From Emmonsiellopsis sp. PD_33 (taxonomy: Eukaryota > Ascomycota > Eurotiomycetes > Onygenales > Ajellomycetaceae): 64,000 nucleotides of DNA. The DNA lies in NCBI GenBank assembly GCA_032988165.1, contig JANTQF010000132.1, positions 25,056-89,055 of the forward strand, in the 5' to 3' direction. The notes below the pieces were generated by a model that was not told where the DNA came from, ran no database searches, and worked only from the letters and a program-made list of their open reading frames with translations. Every line of letters begins with the position of its first letter. Position 1 is the first letter of the stretch. This document shows, one piece after another, positions 24,626 through 35,200 of this stretch. The translations under genes and the position numbers were made by a program.

Positions 24626-25351
24626 TTAGCCTGGGACGTCTGTCGTCGAGGAGGTCAATTCTGTCCTCCCACACCTTCCAGCTCTCATCAGCAACTCAAC
24701 CATCTCATCATTTCCCTCCTTCCTCGCCACCTTCAATGCCATGTCCTCCATCTGATCTGTCAACACCACCCCCCGCTCGATTAAGAATTCCGCAAACCTC
24801 ACCAGATTTTTCCCTACTGCATAACGCAGGAACGCGCGTCCGAGGGTTAAATCGAAATCGAATGTCGCGGGATTCAGAAAGCAATTGGCTCCTCGCCGTA
24901 TCAGCAGCTCTGCAATCTCCATGCGCCGTTTACGCCACGCAGTCTGGAGCGGGGGTATTGCGACCAACGTGATCTGGGACTCTGAGGACACGTAGCCATA
25001 ATTCGGATCTGCACCAGAATCGAGGAGGAGCTGCACACATGAAATATAGCCTTGGATTATGGAGGCACGGAGCCAGCCGCCGATGCGCCAGCGGTATGTT
25101 TCTGCACAGCGGTCCAAGAGGAGAACATCATGGAGGATCTTTATTATTTTTCTGTTTGATTCTTGCTCGATGGCCTGTGCTTTGGCTTTGAGTTTTGGAA
25201 TTGCTGTCGCCAGAACGGCGCAGGCAAGACGCTCGTTAAAAGCAAGGAGGACAAATTCAGGGGTCAAGGACCAGTGGTAGTTATATTCATTTCGCTCTTT
25301 GTCTAGGTCGAGGGTGACGGACGTGGTGGCTGCGAGGCGGTCCTGGACCAT
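24626..25351 (-). CDS. Small ankyrin-repeat protein
   Basis: Single-exon frame of 241 residues. Two ankyrin-like units are visible: ASIIQGYISCVQLLLDSGAD (about residues 94-113) and RKRRMEIAELLIRRGANC (about 140-157). A degenerate unit follows (LVRFAEFLIERGVVLTDQME), then DEMVELLMRAG near the end. The N-terminal about 90 residues are unrelated to the repeats and include a Lys/Glu-rich helix. No signal peptide or membrane span. Fungal genomes carry many such ankyrin proteins with unknown partners. The frame could be part of a larger spliced gene. I saw no convincing extra exon. Confidence 0.6.
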   Translation of the reverse strand: MVQDRLAATTSVTLDLDKERNEYNYHWSLTPEFVLLAFNERLACAVLATAIPKLKAKAQAIEQESNRKIIKILHDVLLLDRCAETYRWRIGGWLRASIIQGYISCVQLLLDSGADPNYGYVSSESQITLVAIPPLQTAWRKRRMEIAELLIRRGANCFLNPATFDFDLTLGRAFLRYAVGKNLVRFAEFLIERGVVLTDQMEDMALKVARKEGNDEMVELLMRAGRCGRTELTSSTTDVPG

Positions 25352-26189
25352 TGTATTCCAGTTTCCTTGATGGCTGCTATGTCAGTGCCAGGGAGCAGCT
25401 CATCCACCTGAGTGTCACCAATGCTCGAAACACATACTGCAAACCAAGGTACAACTATATACCGTGTCCTTCAACAGCCCTTCGTCCACCAACCTTTCAC
25501 CCAGAGAAATTTCAATGTAGTTTGTGTGGAAGACATTCTCCATAATAAGCAATTGGATCTCCGGGGGGAAGCGATCCCAACTCATATCCACGGTTTCTTG
25601 TGTTGAAGTTGTTCTTCAAGGCCACAGATTGTTCATTTTTGAGCGACTGTGTTGTCCTGCAGGATCCCGGAGCCCGTGGGAAGATTGTAATCTCTTTTGG
25701 AGGTTGCCGCCGCGAAAACTGCTGGTGCTCGTATCCAATAGTAATTAATAGGTCGTCCTTCAGGAGTCCATTAGTTGGGCCCGTTAGTTATGTGGTCACA
25801 TGACTCTAATGGGCTGACCTCAGATTTCTGAGATAACCTTGAAAGCAACGACACCCAACGCCCTCCCGTGAACCGCAAGCTATTGGAGAAAGATACTGTT
25901 CTTCCAAGCACTTTTCTTCGTGGCTGAGTGCACACAGCTGTTTCTGCTTCCGTACTCTGCATTCAATCGAGGAAGATTGCGCGACTGCGAGCGACGACAA
26001 CACCTCACTAAAGCCATCTATCGGCAATGAGTGCTCTCCTCGAACCCGAGAAGCTGGGGTTTGGACATAAATAAGCTTCACGCTGCCCCATCCTGGTCAA
26101 GTTTGCGTCTGGATATTTATATTCAAAACAACTATTGCTTTCAACCATTTTATTTATATGAGATGGGGCCGACCCCAACCTCGAAATGC
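25352..26189. other. Gene-block edge next to the Copia element, no gene seen
   Basis: Normal base composition with CpGs to 26,182-26,183, only 12 bp before the Copia LTR. Several 60-90-codon frames overlap on both strands without family features. No split gene whose other half would resume at 50,461 was recognised. Confidence 0.45.
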
Positions 26190-26194
26190 CATGC

Positions 26195-26361
26195 TGTTGG
26201 GAATCCTGAGATATCTCATATTCATGCAATCTCACTTAGAATTAGCATTTACACAGCCACCCACATTCCCTCATACAAAATAGCTAGGGTCCCTATGAAC
26301 CACCATTAGTTTTACAATATCATTTAATTCATACCTCATGAAGCAATGTACAACACTGATA
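26195..26361 (+). repeat. Copia 5' LTR
   Basis: 167 bp, beginning TGTTGGGAATCC. It matches the right LTR (50289-50455) base for base apart from a few transitions. Where this copy reads CAACACTGATA at its end, the other reads CAACGCCGATA, so two CpGs were lost here. The terminus is TG...TA rather than the usual TG...CA, but equal LTR length, the CATGC duplication and the primer site starting at 26362 agree on this border. Confidence 0.9.
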
Positions 26362-26375
26362 GTTATGAGCCCAGC
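26362..26375 (+). other. Copia primer-binding site (half-tRNA, initiator Met)
   Basis: GTTATGAGCCCAGC directly follows the 5' LTR. It is the complement of the anticodon-stem-loop 5' half of a fungal initiator tRNA-Met (GCTGGGCTCATAAC). Drosophila copia is known to prime from such a half tRNA. The tRNA sequence is from general knowledge, not from this window. Confidence 0.6.
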
Positions 26376-27454
26376 AATTTCCATTGCATATTCAACTTGA
26401 TTTTTGTCATTATTATCATCATTTCATCTCTTTTTGCCCTATACCACATGCTTTTCACATGAAATAGTAATATCCTTCAAAAAAGACCCACAGGAACATC
26501 CCCTAGGATCCACAGGATCCATTGAAAAATAAAGCTGCAGGCTCTATATACCCAACAAATCAAGCTTTTGAGAACATTAGAAGCTTTATATTAATCAAAA
26601 AAACAGGGTCATATAAGTGCCTCTAATAGTCTGAAAATCAAAAAAGTAGAGCTCTCAGAACTCTATTCATCTCATTATGTTTAATACTACTACTCAATGT
26701 ATAATAGTAATACTGAAGAATAGCAAGGACTGAGAGATCTAGTATATAAATATCATATTAATAGCAAGTAATCACAGAGTTTGTGATTATATTAATTTAA
26801 CAAAGAAAGATTATTAGCTAGAAGTAGAAGAACTCAAGATTGAGAATGATAAATCTAAAAAATCATTCAAAAAATAGGTAGTAACATATAAAAAACATCA
26901 AATAGCTATAAATAAAATGTATAATATTATTATAATATTAATTTTAAGAGTAGAGATAGAGTACATCATAAAGGTAAATAATACTTATATTAAAGATATC
27001 ATTAAAGCACTGTAATATCATCTCTCTCCTACTACTAAAAATCAAAAAAATAAAGTCAGAGATTAATATAACACTCTGATAAAGAAATCAAATAGTAAGA
27101 ATATCAAAAAATGATTAGATAACTGATTTATAATTCATGAAGAGATATAAAATATAGAGATCAGAGATCTATTCAATTTAGAGAGTAATTTTTTAACAGC
27201 TAATTAAGTAATCAATTTAATAATTACTGAAGGATTTAGATCTATCATCTTATATAATAAAAAGACTGGCACAAACATCATCAACCTAGAATGATTAATC
27301 AGAGAGATTAAGATTTAATATCATAAAATAGGAGTCTTAAAAAATAGTTATAGCATTATTTTTACAATTTTTAACAGCCTGAGTAAGGAAAAGGAAGAAT
27401 CCATCAACAGCATGAATCTACCTGTAAAAGACTTACAAAAGAAAGTTAATAAAG
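26376..27454 (+). pseudogene. Copia gag, 5' part (decayed)
   Basis: Decayed plus-strand frame between the Copia leader and the first Gypsy-1 insertion. Segments such as CDYINLTKKDY (about 26,777-26,810) and a following Lys/Glu-rich helix resemble Copia Gag. Numerous stops. The reading continues at 40450 after the inserted element. Confidence 0.55.
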
Positions 27455-27707
27455 TGTAATGGGCATGCTCTGATAAGTGGATCATGCAAGTTATATGCTA
27501 GAATCAAAATTATAATCATTAGAGAAAGAAAGGAAAAAGGAAAAGAAATCACAAGATTATATGATATAAGAGAAGAGGTTTATATGAGATCAGAGTAAAT
27601 AAATGTTTATGTAAAGGCCTGGTCAGAGGTGTCTAATCAGGCAGTTAGAGATCAGGTGAAGTTTGGGCAAGCTATGAATATAGAATATAAGGGTATAGCC
27701 CTTTACA
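27455..27707 (-). repeat. Gypsy-1 LTR B (3' LTR of copy B)
   Basis: 253 bp, TGTAATGGGCATGCTC...CCCTTTACA on the plus strand. The target duplication TAAAG abuts its left end. TTATCCCCTCCTATTTG follows on the right and is the complement of the polypurine tract. Confidence 0.92.
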
Positions 27708-28525
27708 TTATCCCCTCCTATTTGAATTTGGAGGGTGAGTGGGAGGGTTTGAAGAATTAAATATAATGCAGTGCAGATAGAGTCTTGTTGGATAGATGTA
27801 GCTCTTTATATTAGATAAGTATAGTAGTGTCTTACAGGATAAAGATTGATTCTTATAAAGAGACTTTATATTCAAGTCACTTCATTAGGTACTAAAATTC
27901 TTATCTATAGTGATAGTAGTTGAGGATGACTTTAATCTTATATTCTATCTCATTATCTTTCCTGATGATGTCAGGTGGATGCCAGTTAGTGATCTTCTGT
28001 GAGGAAAATAGGTCAGTAGAGATCTTATGAAGTAGGTTTGTATGAAATATATTGTAAATTCTAGGTGATATGTTGAGGTGATAGTTATGACTTCTCAGGA
28101 CTTCAATGATGGTGTACTTGGCATATTAATAGTTAAGTGTGTGAGATGAGTAATTAATTATGATATTTTAGAGATCTAGCTAGATCTTATCACTCATTTT
28201 GTGATGTTCAGCAGGATTTTAGTGGGTATTTATATAATTCTATTAGTTTTGCTGAGCACTAGCCATGGAGGATTCAGCCTACTTGCAGGCTTACTGGAGT
28301 TTCAAGATAATGGTGTCTGTAATTTGAATTGAGCTGTAGGGTGAAATGAAAGGTTTGGGCAATTCAGTAAGATTAAGGACTTTAAGGTTATAATCATGTG
28401 AGAGGAAAAATGGGCTAATATTAGTGCTGATAGTATTATAATTATTAATTATAAGTTTAGTATGTGAGAGGAGTTTATTTTAGTCATTCTAAATATATAA
28501 ATAGAACTTTCAGAGGTAGTTCTTA

Positions 28526-29059
28526 GTTATCTATAGACTGGCTGCTGGGACCATGAATTTTCATGCATGTTTAGTTTGGTTTGGTTTGGTTTTAGTCACA
28601 CATGAGTAACTAAAACATGATTTTAAATTTTAAAACAGGTAAAATGACCAACCTTTTTAATTTAAAATGGGACTAAATATAACTAGAATTATTCCATGAT
28701 ACTTTCATGTCACTTCTTGGCATTTCTTGGCAAAAAACTACTATTTTTAGTATACTTTTTAGGGAATTTTCCTAGATTTCCAGGGTCAAAATTGGATTAA
28801 AAATTTCCTAGTTTTAAAAAATCATTTAAAATACATTTTAACTTATTTAAAATATAAAATATTTTAGTTTATAATGGGACTAAACTACATGATCCTGTTT
28901 GATTTGGTTTGGTTTGATTTTATGCCTGTGGGACCAAATGGGACCATGCAGGAAAAGTAATAAAATATGTATGAAATGGGACTAACTATTAATGAAAAAT
29001 AAGTAACCAGGTAAGTATATATATATTTACCTGGTCTCAGCAGCCAGTCTAGTTATCTA
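28526..29059. mobile_element. 518-bp hAT-like MITE, copy 2, with 8-bp target duplication
   Basis: The element proper is 28534-29051. Its ends are a 20-bp inverted repeat (TAGACTGGCTGCTGGGACCA against TAGACTGGCTGCTGAGACCA read from the right, with the right-end mismatch depending on copy). It is flanked by an exact 8-bp direct repeat GTTATCTA (28526-28533 and 29052-29059), the duplication length of hAT transposons. The uninterrupted target is seen near 43,660 in Gypsy-1 copy C. A near-perfect 30-bp palindrome lies at 29006-29035, with arms ACCAGGTAA and TTACCTGGT around a TA repeat. There is no transposase, so mobility would depend on an element elsewhere. Confidence 0.9.
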
Positions 29060-30560
29060 CATCATGTGTTCAGTGCTACCATCAGTTTTGAGGTGATAGG
29101 CAGTTAAGAGGTGTCAGAAGATCTTGAGAAGCTAGCAGATTCAGCTTTAGATAGCTCTAATAAACTAGGTTTCATAGTCTGAGATGATTATATAGGATAA
29201 ATCATAAAGACAATAAAATAGACTTCAGAGAAAGGCTTTAGTCACTGCAGGTACATCCATCTTCATATAGGATTTAAGGATAACATCCTTACTAAGATAG
29301 TCAATAATGATAAGGATATTCTTACAGCTATTACTCATAAAGAGGTCTACTGCAAAATTGATGGTGACATTGTGTTAAATACATTTAAAGATTGGAAGAA
29401 ATTTAAGTAGATCTTGACAGTAGTCCTATCAGGTAATAATGGATTGATAGATATTGTAGTTCTAAATGAACTATTAGATGCTCTGAGATATATCAGGCTA
29501 GTAAAAATTTCAGGATAAAATTTAGTAGAGTACTTTGTAGTCTAGATAGCTGATCATCAGAGAATCATAAGTTTCTTATATGATTTAGGTGTATAATGAT
29601 TCTGAATCAGGAACTCACTACCTCCTCTAGAAGTATAGTTAGATGTTGATATCTATGGAGCATTTAGCTATATTAATGTAGGTCTGAAGTTTAAGTGAGA
29701 AGTAATAAACTTTATCTCATACAATCTAGATCATCATCTGGAGGCACTCATTGGAGGTGACAGTAGCATCTCAGAGCTCCTAAAGTGAGAGTAAAGGTAA
29801 TCTGAGAGAGCCTTTCATGGGGTTCACTTGGGTGATTGTGGTCAGCACAGTAATGAGTGAGGCATATATTACTCTATATGATGTTGCTTTGGAGTCTCTA
29901 AGGATCTGTGGGTCTAATAACCTCTATTTGTGATTTACTCAGCAGGCATTGGAGTCTTTAGAAGGCATATCTTATTCATGTTGGGAGAGGGTGTCAGCCA
30001 TGGAGTTCTCTATGCTGAGGTGATAATAGATTATAAAATAAAAATAGCTGAGGAATTCAGCTCAGCACATCTGGCATTTAGAGAGTTTATAGATTATGAT
30101 GAAATATTAGAGGTTCTTATGATCTGTGACAATTTTAAAGTCTTTCACACTGTGGAGTTCAGAGTCCCATTCTTCTAGACATTAGATGATGGTGAGGAGT
30201 TCCTTGTCATAAATCTCATAGTTAGCTTTAATAGGGCTGAGCTTCTTAAATATAAATATATAGGATCACAGGACACCTTCATCATCTCATTGCATGAGAG
30301 TGCTACCTGTAATGTAACTGAAGGAGTCTGTTTCAACTACTATTAGATAGTTAGAGTTAAATGTAATAAGCATTAGAATAAAGATGAACATCTTCTTAAG
30401 ATGTGTGAATGTCTTATCTACTTCTTTAGATTACTAGAACTGTTGGTCTTTATGTGTGAGGTCAGTTAGTAATTAGATGATGTTGGAGAAGTCTCAAATA
30501 AAGTATTAGTAGAAATTTGTGAATTCTAGGAAGTCTTATATACTTTTTATGGTTGTAGAG

Positions 30561-31063
30561 TGTCACAGATTGGCTCTAGAACTCCTAACAACTTAATAAT
30601 ATTTATAGATGATAATATTAACCTCAGTGGCCTACCCAACATGGATGAAGAAATCTACAAGTCTCTAATCTTCCCTTTCTGTCAGCAAGTAAACTTTGTT
30701 TGATCAGCACTGTGTGACATAAAATAATATTCTGGCTACATAACATACTAATGCATGTCCTCACTAATATTTTAATTAAATGTCTTGGTAGTTATTCAAC
30801 CAATCTCTTTTCTTTGTTTCTTTTGAGCCCTGTTTGTTCAGCTAATTAAACATGTTTTGGACTTATACTTTTCTTACCACTCACTTAGTTTAGTGCCCTC
30901 CACTGCCTACTATATCTAGCTGGCCTGCCTCTAATGTTTTATCTCTTTCCTTTTCTTCTTTATCTTTCATTTTGTGTATTTAGCTACATATAGCTTTACC
31001 TCAATGCAGCTTGTTAGTTGATCACACACTAAATTTTAGTATTACTACCTTAGTTCCTTAACA
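30561..31063 (+). repeat. Gypsy-2 5' LTR
   Basis: 503 bp, TGTCACAGATTGGC...TTCCTTAACA, TG...CA bounded. It is repeated at 36912-37414. A TATA-like stretch (CTATATCTAG) lies near 30,910. TCTTTCATT at 30963-30971 is complementary to AATGAAAGA just beyond the LTR. Confidence 0.92.
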
Positions 31064-31065
31064 TA

Positions 31066-32200
31066 ATGAAAGACTATCTTATTAGTATGATCAACATATC
31101 TAGCTCAATGAACCTCAATCCTGCTGATGCTCCTCTGCCTCCTTCTCATCTACTAACTCCTCAGTTTAATTTAATCAACAATGTCCCTCAAAATGCTCAA
31201 GAATTTACTGCTGCTGTTAGGCAAAATCCTCTTGCTGCCTTCACTATCTTCCAGAACTACCAGTAATGAGCCTTCATATCTTCCCTGGCCCTATTACCTT
31301 CCACTCTGTCACCTAAATGAACTCCAAAATACCTGGACCTGGATAAGTATGCTGGCAACTAAAATAAGCTTGAAGAATTCCTCACTCAGCTTTCCTTAAA
31401 ATTTGTTGCAAATAAAGACTACTTTGCCTCAGATTTCAACTACATTATCTATACTATCTTCTGCCTAGAAGGTATTATCATGTTCCAGTTCATCCCCCAC
31501 ACCCAGGATGGTGAATGCAATATTGCTACTTATGCAGAATTTAAGCATATCCTGAAATCTACCTTTAGTATGGCAGACTGAAAGTCCTCTGCCCAGATAG
31601 AGCTTGAAAACCTTCACTAAAAGAATCAAGAATTTACCTGATACTATGCTGAGTTCTGCTGGATCATCCTGTACTGTGAATATAATGAAGAGGCTCAGAA
31701 AGGGTGCCTAACCTGAGGCCTTAGTAAAGAGTTAAAACAACTGATGGTTCACTATGATATTCCCTATAGCTTCAAGAAATATATTGAGCTCCTCTGGAAA
31801 TTTGATAGCTGCCTCTGGGCCCATAACACTATGTTCTGGACTCAAAACAATGATCAAAATCAAAAGAGTGATAACTCAAATGAACCCCTACTGCTACCTG
31901 CATCTCTAGCCCTCCTACTGGGTAACCTGATGGACCTATCTCTATTCAAAAAATGAGAACCCCTGACTAATGCTGAAAAGAAATGCTGCTGTGAGTAAAA
32001 TCTATACTTCTATTATGATAGTTAAGGCCACTTTGCCTAGAACTGCCTGCTCCTTACTAGCTGGCCTGCCTGAGCACAGCTGAACATCAGCTCAACTACT
32101 GAAGCTCTAAAAACCACTATTACTACTACCCTGACTACTATCCTCATAACTCCAGCTGCCCAGGGAAACTAATCATCTCCAGCTAAAATTACAACTGGAG
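31066..32200 (+). pseudogene. Gypsy-2 gag (decayed)
   Basis: Gag-like frame with NPADAPLPPSHLLTPQFN early on and a degenerate zinc knuckle near 31,990-32,050, where GHFA-NC is kept but the first two Cys positions are Tyr or Phe. The open frame starts at an ATG 2 bp after the LTR, but a start at 31084 or 31108 is as likely, because the first ATG may have arisen by CpG decay. Several in-frame stops. Confidence 0.7.
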
Positions 32201-32259
32201 ACTTCCAGACTTAGAGAAATTAGAGGAGGATGATCTTACCCTTGATTAAAAATACTTTG

Positions 32260-35200
32260 TCCTTTCTTATCAGGTAGAAAAAATCCAGAATGATAACTCT
32301 TCTTTTATTCCCATACATGCCATGACTGATAGTAGTGCCTCTGGTTTTTCCTTTATTAATGAGTCCTTTGTGCTTTACCACAACCTCCCTATCTAATGTT
32401 TGAAGAATCCCTGGGATATCTGAGGATTTAATGGAAAGAAATCTATCTTCAGCAGAATAACCCACTATATTGTTTTGAACCTATGAATTGAATAGCACAT
32501 TGAAAAACTCTTTGTCTTTATTACCTGCCTTGCTAACTACTCCATCATTCTTGGTATCCCCTGGCTTTGTCAACACAACCCCTAAATTGACTGAGAAAAG
32601 AATATCATGATCTTTTGCTCCTCCTGATATCTTACTTACTACCTCTCTGAACCCTGAACACTGACTATCCACACTGATTTAAACCCTTCTTTGATCACTG
32701 AACACTTTCAGAGAAAACTAACTGGACCATCCCAGGCTAATACAGTCAATCCTACTCCCTCACCCTCAGATTAATCTGCTTTGGATATAATACTCATTGG
32801 AGCTACTTCATTTCAATGTCTTGCTAAATCCCCTGCAACCCAGATCTTTGCTGCCATCATGGAAGATGTTGAAAAAGCCCTAGCTGCCTTTAACAAAAAG
32901 AAGAGGATGGACCCAGAAGAGAAGTTGCCCCCTGAGTACCATGAATTTCTTGACCTATTTTCTAGAATAAAGAATGAATAACTCCCTGAATGCTACCTTT
33001 ATAACCATAAAATTGATCTTATCCCTGGAAAATAATATAGTTTTGGCCCCCTCTATGCTATGTCCCAAGGAGAATTGAAAGTCCTCAGAAAATAGCTTGA
33101 TGAAAACCTCAGAAAAGGATTCATTCATCTCAGCTCCTCCCCTATTGCAGTCCCAGTACTATTTGCCAAGAAACCTGGAGGAGGACTCTGGTTATGTGTT
33201 GACTATTATACTCTGAATGAGATAACCATTAAAAACCACTACCTAATACCCTTGATCTGAGAAACCTTAAACAATTTGATTAAGGCAAAATATTATATGA
33301 AAATGGATATTATTGGAGCATTCAACTACATTCAGATAGCTGAAGAAAATGAGTACCTCACTGCCTTCTACATCAGATACAGCCTGTTTGAAAGTCTTGT
33401 TCTAGGATTTGGAATGTTAAATGCCTCAGCCACATGGCAGAACTTCATTAATGATGTACTACATGAATACTTGGACTAATTTTGCACTGCCTACCTTGAT
33501 GATATTCTAGTCTACAGTGAAACTCTCAAGGAACACTGGAAGCATGTTAGGATGGTCCTTGAAAAACTCTGAGATGTTGGAATTCAGCTGGAAATTGAAA
33601 AGTGTGAATTTCACATTTAAGAAATAAAATTCCTCAGCCTTATTATTTCTCTAAATGGCATCTTCATGGACCCTGAAAAGGTCAAAACTATCATTAAATG
33701 ATAAACATCTTGCTCTGTCAAAGATGTCCAGGCCTTCATAGGATTTGTGAATTTCTATTGATGTTTCATCAAAAATTTTAGCTGCTTAGCAAAACCACTT
33801 GTTGCCCTGACTCAAAAAAATATGAAGTTTCTATGAACCAATTGCCACCAATGAATTTTTGAGGCTTTTAAGAAAGTATTTACCACTGCACTGACTCTCA
33901 TGTATCACAACCCTGACTGGGAGATGGTGATTGAGACTGACTCCTCTGACTATGTGAATGCTGGAATACTATCCTAATATGATAATGAAGGAATTCTGAG
34001 ACCTGTGGCCTATTTTTTGAAGAAGTTAAATGAGGTAGAATGCAACTATGAAATCTATGACAAAGAACTCTTAGCCATCATCTGTGCCTTTAAAGAATGG
34101 AGATCAGAGCTGAAAGGTGCTACCCTACCAGTTAAAGTACTTACTGACCACTGAAACCTTGAATATTTCATGTCAATAAAGCTTTTGAACTGATGCCAGG
34201 CAAGGTGGTTGAAATTCCTCTCCAGATTCAACTTTAAGATTATATATTGCCCAGGAAAATAAAGATAGAAACCAGACTTGCTTACCTGATGATCTTAGGA
34301 CCTTCCAGAACCTGATGACCCCTAACTAGATACACTCAACCAATCTATTTTGAAATCATGGAATATCACTGAACTAGGATTTGGCCTCCAGTTTGGAGAT
34401 TTACACACTGATGATGACTCTAATGATAATGATGACAGCATTAACCTCACCTCTGATGAAGATGATGACTCTGATGATGATGATAATCTTTAGAGCTTGA
34501 CTTCTAACCAGTCTGAGCACTCTAATGAAGATTTGGAACCTCCTGCACTGATCTGGCCTAAAAATGACATTAATGAACTAAATCTTGAGGAACTCTTCTG
34601 CTGTGACTATGATGCTGATGCATTTCCCAACACAGTTTTGAATATACTGAGAACTGAAATCAGACATTCCTGTCTTATCTCTCTTATCCACTACAGTGAA
34701 TATAATGGATAGTTATACTATCTTGAAAAATACTATGTACTAGATTATGAGCTACATCATGATTCCCTGATAGCTGGACACTCTGAAAAAGTGAAAACAT
34801 ATAATCTTCTGAACTGGGGATACTACTAGTCTGCTATGTGATAATTCCTTACTTATTATATAAAAAACTGCTTCACCTGCTGAGAAACAACCTCAAACAG
34901 AGAATGATATCATGGGATTCTGAAACCACTATCTATACCTCAAAAATGATGGACTGATATCAGTGTGGACTTTGTTGTCAAACTCCCAAAAAGTAGGAAT
35001 TATGACTCTATGATAGTGATGGCTGATAGATTAATGAAACAATGACACTACATTTCCTATAAGGAAGTAATTTCTGCTAGAGACACTGCCAGGCTCTTCA
35101 GGGATTATGTGTGGAAACATCATGGCCTACTGAAAACTGTTGTGTCAGACTGAGGCCCACAGTTCATTGCTAACTTCTAGAAGCACCTATACAGTCTGCT

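Noticed and set aside
26195..26355. First reading of the Copia LTR as 161 bp ending CAACA
   Set aside because: This left no target duplication. Extending by six bases gives equal 167-bp LTRs, an exact CATGC duplication and a primer site directly after the LTR.
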